A stretch of DNA of 64,000 nt, taken from positions 1 to 64,000 of the forward strand of contig CAYMIX010000001.1 in the NCBI GenBank assembly GCA_964391185.1, in the 5' to 3' direction. The stretch is from JAKQEM01 sp964391185. GTDB taxonomy: Bacteria > Patescibacteriota > Gracilibacteria > Peribacterales > Peribacteraceae. Position numbers and translations under genes: made by a program. Below are positions 20,746 through 28,891 of the stretch, one piece after another. Position 1 is the first letter of the stretch. Each line of letters starts with the position of its first letter. The notes beneath the pieces were generated by a model. The model was given only the letters and a program-made list of their open reading frames with translations. It did no database searches and had not been told where the DNA came from.

Positions 20746-20804
20746 ACGACTTCGGCATCTTTCAGGTACGTTACTGTTTTTGCATTGGTTTATAACCAAC
20801 CATG

Positions 20805-20858
20805 CTCACAGCCAGGAATGAGCAACTATGCATAACCCTGCTCGCTCTTGGCTGTGAA
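20805..20858. repeat. Inverted repeat upstream of the kup riboswitch
   Basis: Imperfect arms CTCACAGCCAGGAATGAGCA and TGCTCGCTCTTGGCTGTGAA flank 14 bases. A second short palindrome, TTGGTTTATAACCAA, lies beside it near 20785-20799 and could contain the kup -10 (TATAAA on the minus strand). Confidence 0.55.
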
Positions 20859-21033
20859 CAAAACCACTATCATTTCAATGAGCGTGTATCTCCCATAGAC
20901 ACACTTCTCCCAAAAAGCGGGAGGCGCGCAGATTGCAGATATTGATTCTAAAATGCAAGAGCTCACAGAATACCAGAGGAATTCTGGCCTTTTAGCCACC
21001 ATTTGGCCTCGATACGCATATTCCAAAAGCGCC
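20859..21033. other. Gene-free divergent region
   Basis: About 175 bases between the kup leader and the promoter of the next gene. I see only a short GAGGAATTC-like stretch and a CCCGCTTTTTGGGAG-type stem near 20910-20925. No credible coding frame. Confidence 0.4.
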
Positions 21034-21068
21034 TCTTAGACCCTTGACAAAAATGTATGAATAATGAT
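21034..21068 (+). promoter_or_regulatory. Promoter with TCTTAGAC element
   Basis: CTCTTAGACCC runs straight into a consensus -35, TTGACA (21044-21049). The -10 is less clear; ATAGTG after 17 bases is the best-spaced candidate. The same upstream element precedes the ATP synthase promoter and the 23119 promoter. Confidence 0.5.
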
Positions 21069-21104
21069 AGTGGGGGATGATATTTACTTATTTTTTCAAA
21101 AAAT

Positions 21105-22199
21105 ATGTCTCCCGAGAGCAACATCGCAGTGCCGGACACAGAACTTTGGACACCCTCACGTCGTGAATTCCTTATAGCTGGCGCAGCTGCAACATTTGGC
21201 ATCCACGCTTCAAGAACGCAGATTAGCCAAGCAATGGATCCAGCTACTGAAAAAAAGCATGGCCCACATCCTTCCATCGAGGAAGAGTGGAAAAAGAGCC
21301 GACCTTTCTTCGAAAATGTTGCGGAGGTAGGAGGATGGGAAAAGTGGTATCAGTCACTCAGCGAAAATGAGCAGGCAAAACTATTTTTCACAGCTGATGA
21401 ACTCGAAAAGAACCCTTATAAGCAAGCTACATGTTCCGATGAAGGAATTATCCCTGGTGTGGAAGGATCCAATGTAGGAGCAGACCGCTTACTCTATCAA
21501 CGCCCAGGCTCTGGAATGCTCGGTGCATTGGACCGCGATGATAAAAATGCATTTGCAGAAGATTTCATTGAGTCTGTCGCAAGGGAAATGATTGTGAACA
21601 ATGTTGATATCGTCACAAACCACATTGCCTGCGGCGCTGCAGCAATCGTGTACAGCGCACGCATCGTTTATTTGAGATCGAAGAATCGACATGACGAAGC
21701 AGATGCACTCGCAAACCTCAAGGGTGGTGCAGACGAATACGCAAAGAGATGGGCACAGGGAGTCGTGAGCTGCATGAAGAAACTCTCAAAAGATAATCCT
21801 GAGTACGCAGACAGAATGAAATACGATTTCGTTGGTAAGCTCGCACGTAATACCGGAGGACACCCAGGGCAAATGCTTCTCGTGGACACAACGCTTGAGT
21901 ACCGAAGAAAAAACGAAGTGATGCCTACCTTTACGTACGTAGAGAGTGCAGTTCCAAACAACCCAGGTAAGACTTTGAAAGAAGGTGCAGCACTCGAAGG
22001 CATCGCCATGGGTGACCATGGAGTTGGAGCAATGCTTACTACAAAATTTGCCGAGCAGTTCCACTTGGTATGCATCGGTCGTTCACAACCAGAACTCGAT
22101 AAAGCATTGGCACAGGCCTACGCCGTTCACGCAGAGTTCAGCAAGGATGCACGCAGAAAAATTGCAATCTCAGGCATTCTGCGTGATATGGAGGCCTAA
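21105..22199 (+). CDS. Tat-signal protein resembling beta-carbonic anhydrase
   Basis: 364 residues. The N-terminus has a twin-arginine pattern (SRREFLIAGAAATFG, Arg 19-20), so export folded is likely if a Tat system exists. The centre resembles the beta-carbonic anhydrase metal site: CSD at 110-112, an RPGSG segment near 133 in the place of RNAG, and HIAC at 173-176 in the place of HxxC. The 63-residue Cys-to-His spacing is close to the 56 in E. coli Can. The Arg after the CSD motif is replaced by Gly. If the likeness is real, this is a diverged, zinc-binding, extracytoplasmic member. Overall similarity is weak, so another fold is possible. Confidence 0.5.
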   Translation: MSPESNIAVPDTELWTPSRREFLIAGAAATFGIHASRTQISQAMDPATEKKHGPHPSIEEEWKKSRPFFENVAEVGGWEKWYQSLSENEQAKLFFTADELEKNPYKQATCSDEGIIPGVEGSNVGADRLLYQRPGSGMLGALDRDDKNAFAEDFIESVAREMIVNNVDIVTNHIACGAAAIVYSARIVYLRSKNRHDEADALANLKGGADEYAKRWAQGVVSCMKKLSKDNPEYADRMKYDFVGKLARNTGGHPGQMLLVDTTLEYRRKNEVMPTFTYVESAVPNNPGKTLKEGAALEGIAMGDHGVGAMLTTKFAEQFHLVCIGRSQPELDKALAQAYAVHAEFSKDARRKIAISGILRDMEA

Positions 22200-22221
22200 G
22201 AGTATCTAAGCCAAGAGCATG

Positions 22222-22247
22222 AAAAACCCCGCTCGTGCGGGGTTTTT
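22222..22247. terminator. Bidirectional terminator
   Basis: AAAAACCCCGC and GCGGGGTTTTT flank TCGT, giving a T-run on both strands. It serves the 21105-22199 gene and the convergent SIMPL gene. Confidence 0.9.
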
Positions 22248-22270
22248 GTATTTCGCAACAATCGTGATAA

Positions 22271-23041
22271 TTACTCGATCTCGTACGTGATACTCACACT
22301 CACATTGATCTCCTGTTCGCCTGTTGGGAGTTGGACTGCCTGATTCTTTGCAGCGTCCATATCTCCTCCACCAACACCATATGCTTCGCGGCTGTAATAG
22401 ATCGGTGGAACGTAACCACCATAGTTCTCGCTGAAGCCAGTGATTTCACCAAGTGACACTCCAAGTTGATCGGCAAGTTCACGCGCCTTTGCTTTCGCTT
22501 CTTCGATAGCTTCCTCTCGAGCTTCCGCGCGCTTCTCGTCTGGATTATCAACGGTGAAGTTTACGTTGCCTGCTTGGTTGGAACCTGCGGCTGTTGCAGC
22601 ACCGAGAACTTCAGACACTTTATCGAGGTCGCGCACTTTGACGTTGAGACTCTGGCTGGCTTCGTACCCGCGAGCGATTTGCATGCCGTTGCTGTAGTCA
22701 TACACAGGGTTCAAATAAAAACTCTGCGTGCTGATATCTTTCTCTTCGATGCCTGAAGCCTTCACTGCAGCGATCACTTTATCCATCGACGTCTTCAGCT
22801 TTTCCATCGCGGCTGCTGCTGTTGCCTGACGTCCTGTCTGCACGCCAAGGCTGAGCTCACCAATATCTGGTGGAGTGAACACGCGACCATCGCCGGAAAC
22901 CGTAATGGTTCCATTGTTCGATGGATCACCACTCCCGGCTTCGATATCTTTTCCGCCGATATAAAACGCTCCGCCGATGACCACTGCAGCGATCAGCGCC
23001 CACACAGGCGGGTGAAGAGTCACATCATGTTGATCTGACAT
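22271..23041 (-). CDS. SIMPL-domain (DUF541) exported protein
   Basis: 256 residues. A hydrophobic N-terminal anchor lies at about 11-28, then the SIMPL core begins with ITVSGDGRVFTPPDIGELSL and continues with the KDISTQSFYLNPVYDY-type segment. A helix of AEAREEAIEEAKAKARELAD character follows. Family members form oligomeric rings and are exposed outside the membrane; the role in bacteria is unclear. The ATG at 23041 is chosen because the longer frame begins upstream of a -10 hexamer TATACT. Confidence 0.88.
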   Translation of the reverse strand: MSDQHDVTLHPPVWALIAAVVIGGAFYIGGKDIEAGSGDPSNNGTITVSGDGRVFTPPDIGELSLGVQTGRQATAAAAMEKLKTSMDKVIAAVKASGIEEKDISTQSFYLNPVYDYSNGMQIARGYEASQSLNVKVRDLDKVSEVLGAATAAGSNQAGNVNFTVDNPDEKRAEAREEAIEEAKAKARELADQLGVSLGEITGFSENYGGYVPPIYYSREAYGVGGGDMDAAKNQAVQLPTGEQEINVSVSITYEIE

Positions 23042-23108
23042 AAAATATTGAGGGGAAGGAGTACATAAAAGTATACGACAAACGAGCACGAACGTAACCA
23101 AACCAGTC

Positions 23109-23146
23109 TCTTAGACTCTTGACATGGAAGCAAGCATTCTTACTAT
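23109..23146 (+). promoter_or_regulatory. Sigma70-type promoter with TCTTAGAC element
   Basis: CTCTTAGACTC leads into -35 TTGACA (23119-23124), 16 bases, then -10 TACTAT (23141-23146). The leader carries a small TCCATCCA/TGGATGGA hairpin near 23154-23172. Confidence 0.75.
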
Positions 23147-23218
23147 TGCTAGTTCCATCCACTGTGGATGGAGCTCCGAGAGTTCGGAGAAAGACTGTTC
23201 TTTAAGGAGTGTCGAGCG

Positions 23219-23608
23219 ATGTTCAAGTCTCTGCTGCGCGCGCGATGCCGGGTCTTCGACCACAAGGAAGGCTACTGCCGGAGCATCTTGATCCCGGCGG
23301 CGTCATCCTGCATCGCAACGCTCACTGGGGTGCCGGAAGGCACGGTGTCTGTCCAGATTGTCGAGCTGTTGATCCCCGACTACGACATCATGACTGTCTT
23401 CGGGATCTTCGCACCGAAAATCCGGACGACTGCGAAGAGCGACCTGCACTGGTTGGTTGATCAGGATTCGCTGCACAGGCGAATCATCACGCCGCGGCAC
23501 ATCTCACTCGAGAACGCGAAGTGGCAGATGTGCATGTACGACCTTCCCATCTGTGTCGGCCTCTACCGGACGCGGATCGGCGCTCACGATCTGATCCTCG
23601 CCAGCTGA
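23219..23608 (+). CDS. Unknown small protein with Shine-Dalgarno start
   Basis: 129 residues, no family recognised. Four Cys residues, a basic N-terminus (FKSLLRARCR) and a mixed alpha/beta look; no clear membrane helix. The ATG at 23219 is set by AAGGAG seven bases before it and by the promoter upstream. Single-gene unit with its own terminator and higher G+C than neighbours. Confidence 0.65.
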   Translation: MFKSLLRARCRVFDHKEGYCRSILIPAASSCIATLTGVPEGTVSVQIVELLIPDYDIMTVFGIFAPKIRTTAKSDLHWLVDQDSLHRRIITPRHISLENAKWQMCMYDLPICVGLYRTRIGAHDLILAS

Positions 23609-23646
23609 CAATCCTTTAACACGAACATGGAGGTGTGAATTCTCAT

Positions 23647-23685
23647 CCGCTGGTCCCCCACATTTGTGAGGACTGGCGGTTTTTA
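23647..23685 (+). terminator. Terminator of the 23219-23608 gene
   Basis: CCGCTGGTCC pairs with GGACTGGCGG (two G-U pairs) and is followed by TTTTT. Its tail touches the sufC stop codon on the other strand. Confidence 0.85.
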
Positions 23686-24561
23686 CAGTTCCAATGGAAT
23701 CGATACCGATTCTTCTTGTGCTCCATACTGTTCGTATCCTTCTTTTTCGAGTTGCTTCGCAAATTCTGCACCGCCACTTTTTACAATCTTCCCTTTCACC
23801 ATCACGTGCACACGGTCGGGGGTGATATAATCTAAGATTCTTGCGTAATGTGTGACTATCAACGCAGAAAAATTCCGAATTCCGAATTCCGAAACTCGAG
23901 ACAAATCTGAATGCTGAGAGTTTGAAACATTTGAATGTTGAATTTGTTTCGGATTTCGAGTTTCGGATTTCGAGTTTCGTAAACGGTTCACACCTTCCGA
24001 AACAATTTTAAGTGCATCAACATCAAGCCCCGAATCAGTCTCATCCATCAGCGCTAAGCTCGGACGAAGAACAGTCATCTGCAAAATCTCCGCCTTCTTT
24101 TTTTCTCCACCAGAGAATCCTTGGTTGATGAAACGTTCAGCAAACGCAGGGTCCATTTTTAAGTCCTTCATGATCGCATGAAGATGCTTCTGGAATTGAA
24201 TCGGTGATAATCGTTCGATGGATGTGTCTGACTCTGCATGAGCGCGATGAGCTGCCAATAAAAAGCTGCGCAATGTGACGCCAGCGATTTCTTTTGGGTA
24301 CTGGAACGCGAGGAATAATCCTGCCTTGGAACGTTCGTGTGTTTCCATCTCCAATAAATTTTTTCCGCGAAACATCACGTCTCCAGAAGTAATCGTGTAC
24401 TTCGGATGACCCATCAGTGCATTCACGAGTGTGGATTTTCCGGAACCATTCGGACCCATGATTGCGTGCACTTCTCCTTCGTTCATCGTGAGATCTAAGC
24501 CTTGGACAATCGGTTTGTCTTCGACAGAGACATGGAGGCCTGTGATAGAAAGTAAAGACAT
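23683..24561 (-). CDS. sufC: SufC ATPase with an in-frame repeat insertion
   Basis: 292 residues against about 250 normally. Walker A is GPNGSGKS at 36-43, the ABC signature is FSGGEKKK at 149-156, Walker B ends in LALMDETDSGLD near 169-180, and the H-switch is VTHY at 236-239. SufC drives SufBCD scaffold changes by ATP hydrolysis. Between the D-loop and the H-switch, residues about 195-231 have no counterpart in E. coli SufC. They are encoded by palindromic repeat family A (23871-23980), read in frame. All ATPase motifs remain, so the protein is probably functional. Confidence 0.93.
   Translation of the reverse strand: MSLLSITGLHVSVEDKPIVQGLDLTMNEGEVHAIMGPNGSGKSTLVNALMGHPKYTITSGDVMFRGKNLLEMETHERSKAGLFLAFQYPKEIAGVTLRSFLLAAHRAHAESDTSIERLSPIQFQKHLHAIMKDLKMDPAFAERFINQGFSGGEKKKAEILQMTVLRPSLALMDETDSGLDVDALKIVSEGVNRLRNSKSETRNPKQIQHSNVSNSQHSDLSRVSEFGIRNFSALIVTHYARILDYITPDRVHVMVKGKIVKSGGAEFAKQLEKEGYEQYGAQEESVSIPLEL
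23871..23980. repeat. Palindromic repeat family A, copy 2, inside sufC
   Basis: 110 bp inverted repeat. The left arm is TTCCGAATTCCGAATTCCGA-like and the right arm is built of TTTCGGATTTCGAG words. It adds roughly 35 codons to sufC without a stop. Confidence 0.88.
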
Positions 24562-24673
24562 TGGGATAAGGGGAACGTATTATGTATTACGAGAAAGGCA
24601 AAAGGAATGAGTTTTTGTTCTTGTGGCACAGAAGCTCCCCTTACCTCATAATACATGCTCCTTAATACTTATT

Positions 24674-24994
24674 ATGCCAAAGGTTACTTTTAAAATGCAG
24701 AACGGCCCGCCCGATCCGAACGGAATCGTTCGGGCGGGCGAAGTGGTGGAAGTCGACGCCCCTGAGGGTGAAGTCATCCTCAAGATTGCCCTCGATAATG
24801 GAATCCCGATGGAGCACGCGTGCGGTGGCAACGGCTTTTGCACCACATGCATGTGCAAAGTACAGAGTGGCATGGAAAACCTGAGTCCACGCAATGAGCG
24901 CGAAGAAAATATGGGTGTGGTGAATGATCCGGAGCGATTATCGTGCCAGAGCCAGGTGCTGGGAGATGTGGTGGTGGAGGTGCAGGAATATTAA
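24674..24994 (+). CDS. fdx: [2Fe-2S] ferredoxin
   Basis: 106 residues. The cluster ligands are visible as ACGGNGFCTTC near residues 55-65 and a last Cys in RLSCQ near 93, the adrenodoxin/Isc-type arrangement. It probably supplies electrons, perhaps for Fe-S assembly, as it lies divergent from sufC. The ATG at 24674 (MPKVTFKMQ) is chosen by homology over a longer frame. Confidence 0.92.
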   Translation: MPKVTFKMQNGPPDPNGIVRAGEVVEVDAPEGEVILKIALDNGIPMEHACGGNGFCTTCMCKVQSGMENLSPRNEREENMGVVNDPERLSCQSQVLGDVVVEVQEY

Positions 24995-25107
24995 ATTCGA
25001 AATCCGAAGCACGAAACTCGAAACAAATCTGAATACTAAATGTTTTACTATTAAAATTTCATGCTTCGATGTTCGATATTGTTTCGGATTTCGTGCTTCG
25101 AGCTTCA
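24995..25107. repeat. Palindromic repeat family A, copy 3
   Basis: Starts just after the ferredoxin stop and ends before the convergent TPR gene. Left arm words AATCCGAAGCACGAAACTCG; right arm TTTCGGATTTCGTGCTTCGA. Confidence 0.85.
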
Positions 25108-25112
25108 AACAG

Positions 25113-25910
25113 TTAAGCAGCAACAGCCGCCATATGCGTTTCTTCTTCGGCAGCACGAATAGCATGAATCTTCGCTTTCACATCTTCATTATACGGCTCC
25201 ATTTTGTTGATGCGACGATACACTTCTTCTGCCTTTTCGCGGTTGCCAATCTGCAAATAGCAATCGGCTAAGAGATGCATGAGCTCTGTATCGCGCGTGA
25301 GGAACTGCAATGCTTTCTCCAGCAATGGCGCAGCTTCTTCGTAGCGATGCGCTGCGATGCATGCGCGGCCAAGTGCAGATGCGCGTTCTGGGTTTTTCAC
25401 GTCGCGATTGAGCGCTTCTTGATACGCCTGGCATGCTTCTAAGTATTTGCCCTGACGGTAATATGAGAGGCCAAGGTTTGCATGGAACGAGACGTCATCA
25501 CGCTGTTGGAGAAGCTCGCGATACATCGCCTCCGCTTTATTCTCGCGGCCTGTCGTGAGGTACATTTTCGCAAGCTGCGCACTCACATCAATATCACGCG
25601 GATGAATGGTGAGAGCTTGAATAAGAATACGTTCAACTTCCTCGAAGCGTTCTTGTTTCCAGAACTTCTCCGCGTCACGAAGAAGCGAACGCACTTGCTG
25701 CATTTCGATAGCGGATGTGCGTGGACTCTTACGTGGCTTTTCTACGAGCTTCTCTTCTACCAACGCAGCACCACGATCGGATGCAGACTCAAAACGCTGA
25801 CGCACAGAACGCACAAAACGGCGGATCGTTCTCTGTCGTACGACGATACGCAATCCAAGAAGAACAAGGATGCCAACGAGAGAGCCGACGAAGACGAGGG
25901 CATAAACCAT
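25113..25910 (-). CDS. Membrane-anchored TPR protein
   Basis: 265 residues. A transmembrane helix lies at about 3-22, then a basic linker, then at least four TPR units from about 80 to 250 (for example SFHANLGLSYYRQGKYLEAC and ASALGRACIAAHRYEEAAPL). Expected to act as a cytoplasmic, membrane-tethered scaffold. It follows lspA by 17 bases and is probably cotranscribed with it. Confidence 0.88.
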   Translation of the reverse strand: MVYALVFVGSLVGILVLLGLRIVVRQRTIRRFVRSVRQRFESASDRGAALVEEKLVEKPRKSPRTSAIEMQQVRSLLRDAEKFWKQERFEEVERILIQALTIHPRDIDVSAQLAKMYLTTGRENKAEAMYRELLQQRDDVSFHANLGLSYYRQGKYLEACQAYQEALNRDVKNPERASALGRACIAAHRYEEAAPLLEKALQFLTRDTELMHLLADCYLQIGNREKAEEVYRRINKMEPYNEDVKAKIHAIRAAEEETHMAAVAA

Positions 25911-25927
25911 AGAGAGACGCGCGTGCG

Positions 25928-26365
25928 TTAATCATTAAGACGATGCCGCAAAATGATCATCTCTGCAAGAAGAAACACAACACCAATGGTGATGCTGCTA
26001 TCGGCAACGTTAAATACAGGAAATGTCCCGACCTGGAAAAAATCTGTCACAAATCCATCAAACAAACGATCAATAATATTCCCCAATGCTCCGCCGATAA
26101 TGAGACCAAATGCGATCTGACTAAGTGTTGTTTTTGCTGATTGCCAAGCGAGAAAACAGACGAATATAAGCGCCGCTATAATAAATAACTCTTGAAATAC
26201 CGGCGGAAGCTTGAGGCCGAATGCAATGCCAGGGTTCAAGGAATACGTCAGAGCAAGGGAATCGCCCATGAGTGCGATACGTTCTGTGAGATAGGCATCT
26301 GCGAGGAATTTACCAAGCAAGCTCAGTGCAACGGAGCCGATGATGCTTAATAAAAAGGGATTCAC
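25928..26365 (-). CDS. lspA: Lipoprotein signal peptidase (signal peptidase II)
   Basis: 145 residues, four membrane helices. The two catalytic Asp residues lie in GGALGNIIDR and in FNVADSSI, and the N-terminal NPGIAFGL motif is present. It cleaves prolipoproteins at the lipobox Cys, matching the lipoproteins at 7965-9191, 28892-29539 and 41801-42640. The start is GTG at 26365, with a -10 TAGAAT six bases before it, so a leaderless GTG start is likely. Confidence 0.93.
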   Translation of the reverse strand: MNPFLLSIIGSVALSLLGKFLADAYLTERIALMGDSLALTYSLNPGIAFGLKLPPVFQELFIIAALIFVCFLAWQSAKTTLSQIAFGLIIGGALGNIIDRLFDGFVTDFFQVGTFPVFNVADSSITIGVVFLLAEMIILRHRLND

Positions 26366-26377
26366 CGGATGATTCTA

Positions 26378-26488
26378 AACTCGAAGCACGAAATCCGAAA
26401 TCCGAAACAAAACTTAATAAAAAATGTTTAAAACATTTCTCACTAAAAAATTTATATTTGTTTCGAGTTTCGTGCTTCGGATTTCGAT
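26378..26488. repeat. Palindromic repeat family A, copy 4
   Basis: 111 bp between the divergent lspA and ftsW. Left arm TCGAAGCACGAAATCCGAAA; right arm TTTCGAGTTTCGTGCTTCGG. The spacer is A/T-rich. Promoter elements of both genes lie directly at its edges. Confidence 0.85.
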
Positions 26489-26509
26489 TTTCCCGTATAC
26501 TGCCCTCCG

Positions 26510-27715
26510 ATGTTCCGAAGAATGGACCTTTTGCTATTGGGCATAGTCATCGGGCTAACCCTCTTCGGGCTGGCGATGATTGCGAGCGTGAGCGTGTTCG
26601 AAAGTTATCAGCTGACAGAACGCTTGGTTGCAAAAGGTTTGATGGATGAACCAAGCAACTCGTACTTCTTGTGGCGCAGCTCACTCCACGTATTCATGGG
26701 ATTTATTTTGATGGGCATCACAGCGCTCATTCCCTATCGCATGTGGGAACGGTTTGCGCGTCCGCTCTTCTTCCTGACGATTGTTCTTCTTATCCTCGTA
26801 TTCATCCCAGGAATTGGAAACCAGTACGGAACTGCTCACAGTTGGCTGCAAATCGGAGGATTCTCATTGCAGCCATCAGAATTCTTGAAGATGACAATGG
26901 TCTTCTACCTCGCGCTCTGGCTGCAGAAACGCGAACAGTTAATCGGAACGTTCAAAGAAGGATTCATTCCATTTGCCATCCTACTTGTGCTTTCGACATT
27001 CCTTGTTGCGCTTGAGCCGGACCTCGGCGGGTTCCTCGTCCTTTCAAGCATTGGCGTGACGATGTTCTTTGTTGCGGGAGGAAATATCTTCCATTTATTC
27101 ATGGGAAGCGGGCTTGCGGCAGTCATGGGACTCCCCGTCATTCTTCAGGAAAAATACGTGCAAGATCGTTTCACAGGTTTCGCGCAGATTATTTTCTCAT
27201 CGGGAGAAACTCTAAAAGATAATACGTTCTGCGAGACGATTGCGTATCAGATTTGCCAAAGCTTGATTGCAATTGGAAGCGGCGGCCCATTTGGAGTAGG
27301 TTACGGAAAATCCATTCAGAAATTCGGCTACCTGCCGGAAGTCCAAGCGGACATGATCTTCTCCGCAATGGCCGAAGAACTCGGATTCTTCCGCATGTTA
27401 ATTATTTTCACGATGTATTCGATTCTTGTGATCCGAGGATACAAGATCGCACGCGAAGCTCCGGATCGTTTCGGCTTCCTTGTCGCAACGGGAATCACCA
27501 CGTGGATCGCGGTCCAAAGCATCATCAACATGGCGGTGAACCTTTCGCTGTTTCCACTCACTGGACTCACACTCCCCTTTATTAGTGCTGGAGGATCTTC
27601 ACTTCTCGCAACACTCATCGGCATTGGTATTCTCCTCAATATATCGATGTATTCGACCGAAGGAGCCATTTCTGAGCGCAGACCGAGGGGGAAGATGAAG
27701 CTGAAGTTTATCTAG
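26510..27715 (+). CDS. ftsW: SEDS-family peptidoglycan polymerase FtsW/RodA
   Basis: 401 residues, about ten membrane helices. SEDS hallmarks are present: HSWLQIGGFSLQPSEFLKM, the large outer loop leading to QSLIAIGSGGPFGVGYGKSI, and YLPEVQADMIFSAMAEELGF. These proteins polymerise lipid II with a partner transpeptidase. FtsW is favoured over RodA because murG follows. A TATACT -10 ends eight bases before the ATG. Confidence 0.9.
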   Translation: MFRRMDLLLLGIVIGLTLFGLAMIASVSVFESYQLTERLVAKGLMDEPSNSYFLWRSSLHVFMGFILMGITALIPYRMWERFARPLFFLTIVLLILVFIPGIGNQYGTAHSWLQIGGFSLQPSEFLKMTMVFYLALWLQKREQLIGTFKEGFIPFAILLVLSTFLVALEPDLGGFLVLSSIGVTMFFVAGGNIFHLFMGSGLAAVMGLPVILQEKYVQDRFTGFAQIIFSSGETLKDNTFCETIAYQICQSLIAIGSGGPFGVGYGKSIQKFGYLPEVQADMIFSAMAEELGFFRMLIIFTMYSILVIRGYKIAREAPDRFGFLVATGITTWIAVQSIINMAVNLSLFPLTGLTLPFISAGGSSLLATLIGIGILLNISMYSTEGAISERRPRGKMKLKFI

Positions 27716-27717
27716 TG

Positions 27718-27778
27718 ATACGTTGATTCGTTCTTCGTTAACTCGTACTTCGAATCACGAATCAACTGAAGAACGTAC
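27718..27778. repeat. Palindromic word repeat between ftsW and murG
   Basis: GTTGATTCGT and ACGAATCAAC form perfect ten-base arms. Between them run variants of the word CGTTCTTCGTTAACTCGTAC. A different word set from family A, but the same design. Confidence 0.75.
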
Positions 27779-27815
27779 ATGTTCGGATACCTAAAGAACC
27801 GTTAGACTAGGATCC

Positions 27816-28880
27816 ATGACCCGTGTTTTATACGTCAGCGGCGGCTCAACAGGACACCTGGCACCGTTGGTGGCAGTCGAACGCGCAGTGAAGGCAATGG
27901 ATAAAGAAGCTGAGCATCTTTTTTTATGCTCCGAAAAACCCGATGATGCAGCATACTTACGACACGAACACATCACCTTCAAGCAAGTACCACTCATTCG
28001 CCAGTCACTTTCGATGGTCGGATCACTCCTAAAAAATTATCAAATCAGCAAAGAAGCAATAACAACATTCAAGCCCAATGTCATTTTCAGCAAAGGCGGA
28101 TCTGTCAGCATCCCCACATGCTACATCGCGCACGCAATGAATATTCCAATTGTGCTGCATGAGTCTGATGCGGTCATAGGACGCGCGAATGCTTTTATTT
28201 CAAAATGGGCAAATATAATCTGCACTGGATTTCCGATGCCTAAGTCCGATGTCCTAAGTCCTAAGTCCATCGTGACCGGCAATCCCATTCGTCCTGAGGT
28301 TACGCAAGGAAAAAAAGAGGAGGGCTTGAAATTAACAGGACTCTCAGGAAAGCGACCGATCATGTTAGTGTGGGGCGGCAGCCAAGGCGCAGAAGCATTG
28401 AACGAAGCAGTGCGCTCGAACATCAATGAACTATTGAAAGTGTGCGACATCATTCATCTCACAGGAAAAGGTAAGAAAGGTGCATCTGAACGCGAAGGAT
28501 ATTGGTCCACAGAATTTGCGTATGCAGAATTGCCGCATCTATTTGCCGTAAGTACGTTCGCACTCAGTCGCGCAGGAGCAGGAACCATCAGTGAACTTGC
28601 AGCAAATAACATCCCTGCAATCCTCGTTCCCATCCGTGGTCTCGCGAACGATCATCAGTTTTGGAATGCAACCACGGCACAAGAGAACGGTGGATGCATC
28701 CTCTTGTTACAGGAGCACCTGAAGTCTGATTTAGTAAACACAGTACAAAAATTATCAAGCGATACTAGTGAAAGAGAACGAATTTCGCACACAATGAAAA
28801 AATTACATCAGCCAGACGCCGCTAGACTCATAGCAGAGAATATTATGAAATGTGTTGCATCAAGCGGGCCTACACACTAA
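27816..28880 (+). CDS. murG: Lipid II synthase MurG
   Basis: 354 residues, GT-B glycosyltransferase that adds GlcNAc to lipid I on the inner membrane face. Seen in GGSTGHLAP near the N-terminus, FSKGGSVSIPTC, the VLHESDAVIGRANAF segment, VWGGSQGAEALNE and LSRAGAGTISELAANNIPAI. The N-terminal loop has GGSTG rather than the common GGTGG. Around residues 141-151 a PKSDVLSPKS stretch is encoded by tandem CTAAGTCC words, apparently a repeat fragment in frame. TAGACT ends seven bases before the ATG, so probably leaderless. Confidence 0.95.
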   Translation: MTRVLYVSGGSTGHLAPLVAVERAVKAMDKEAEHLFLCSEKPDDAAYLRHEHITFKQVPLIRQSLSMVGSLLKNYQISKEAITTFKPNVIFSKGGSVSIPTCYIAHAMNIPIVLHESDAVIGRANAFISKWANIICTGFPMPKSDVLSPKSIVTGNPIRPEVTQGKKEEGLKLTGLSGKRPIMLVWGGSQGAEALNEAVRSNINELLKVCDIIHLTGKGKKGASEREGYWSTEFAYAELPHLFAVSTFALSRAGAGTISELAANNIPAILVPIRGLANDHQFWNATTAQENGGCILLLQEHLKSDLVNTVQKLSSDTSERERISHTMKKLHQPDAARLIAENIMKCVASSGPTH

Positions 28881-28891
28881 CGTGGTCGCCT

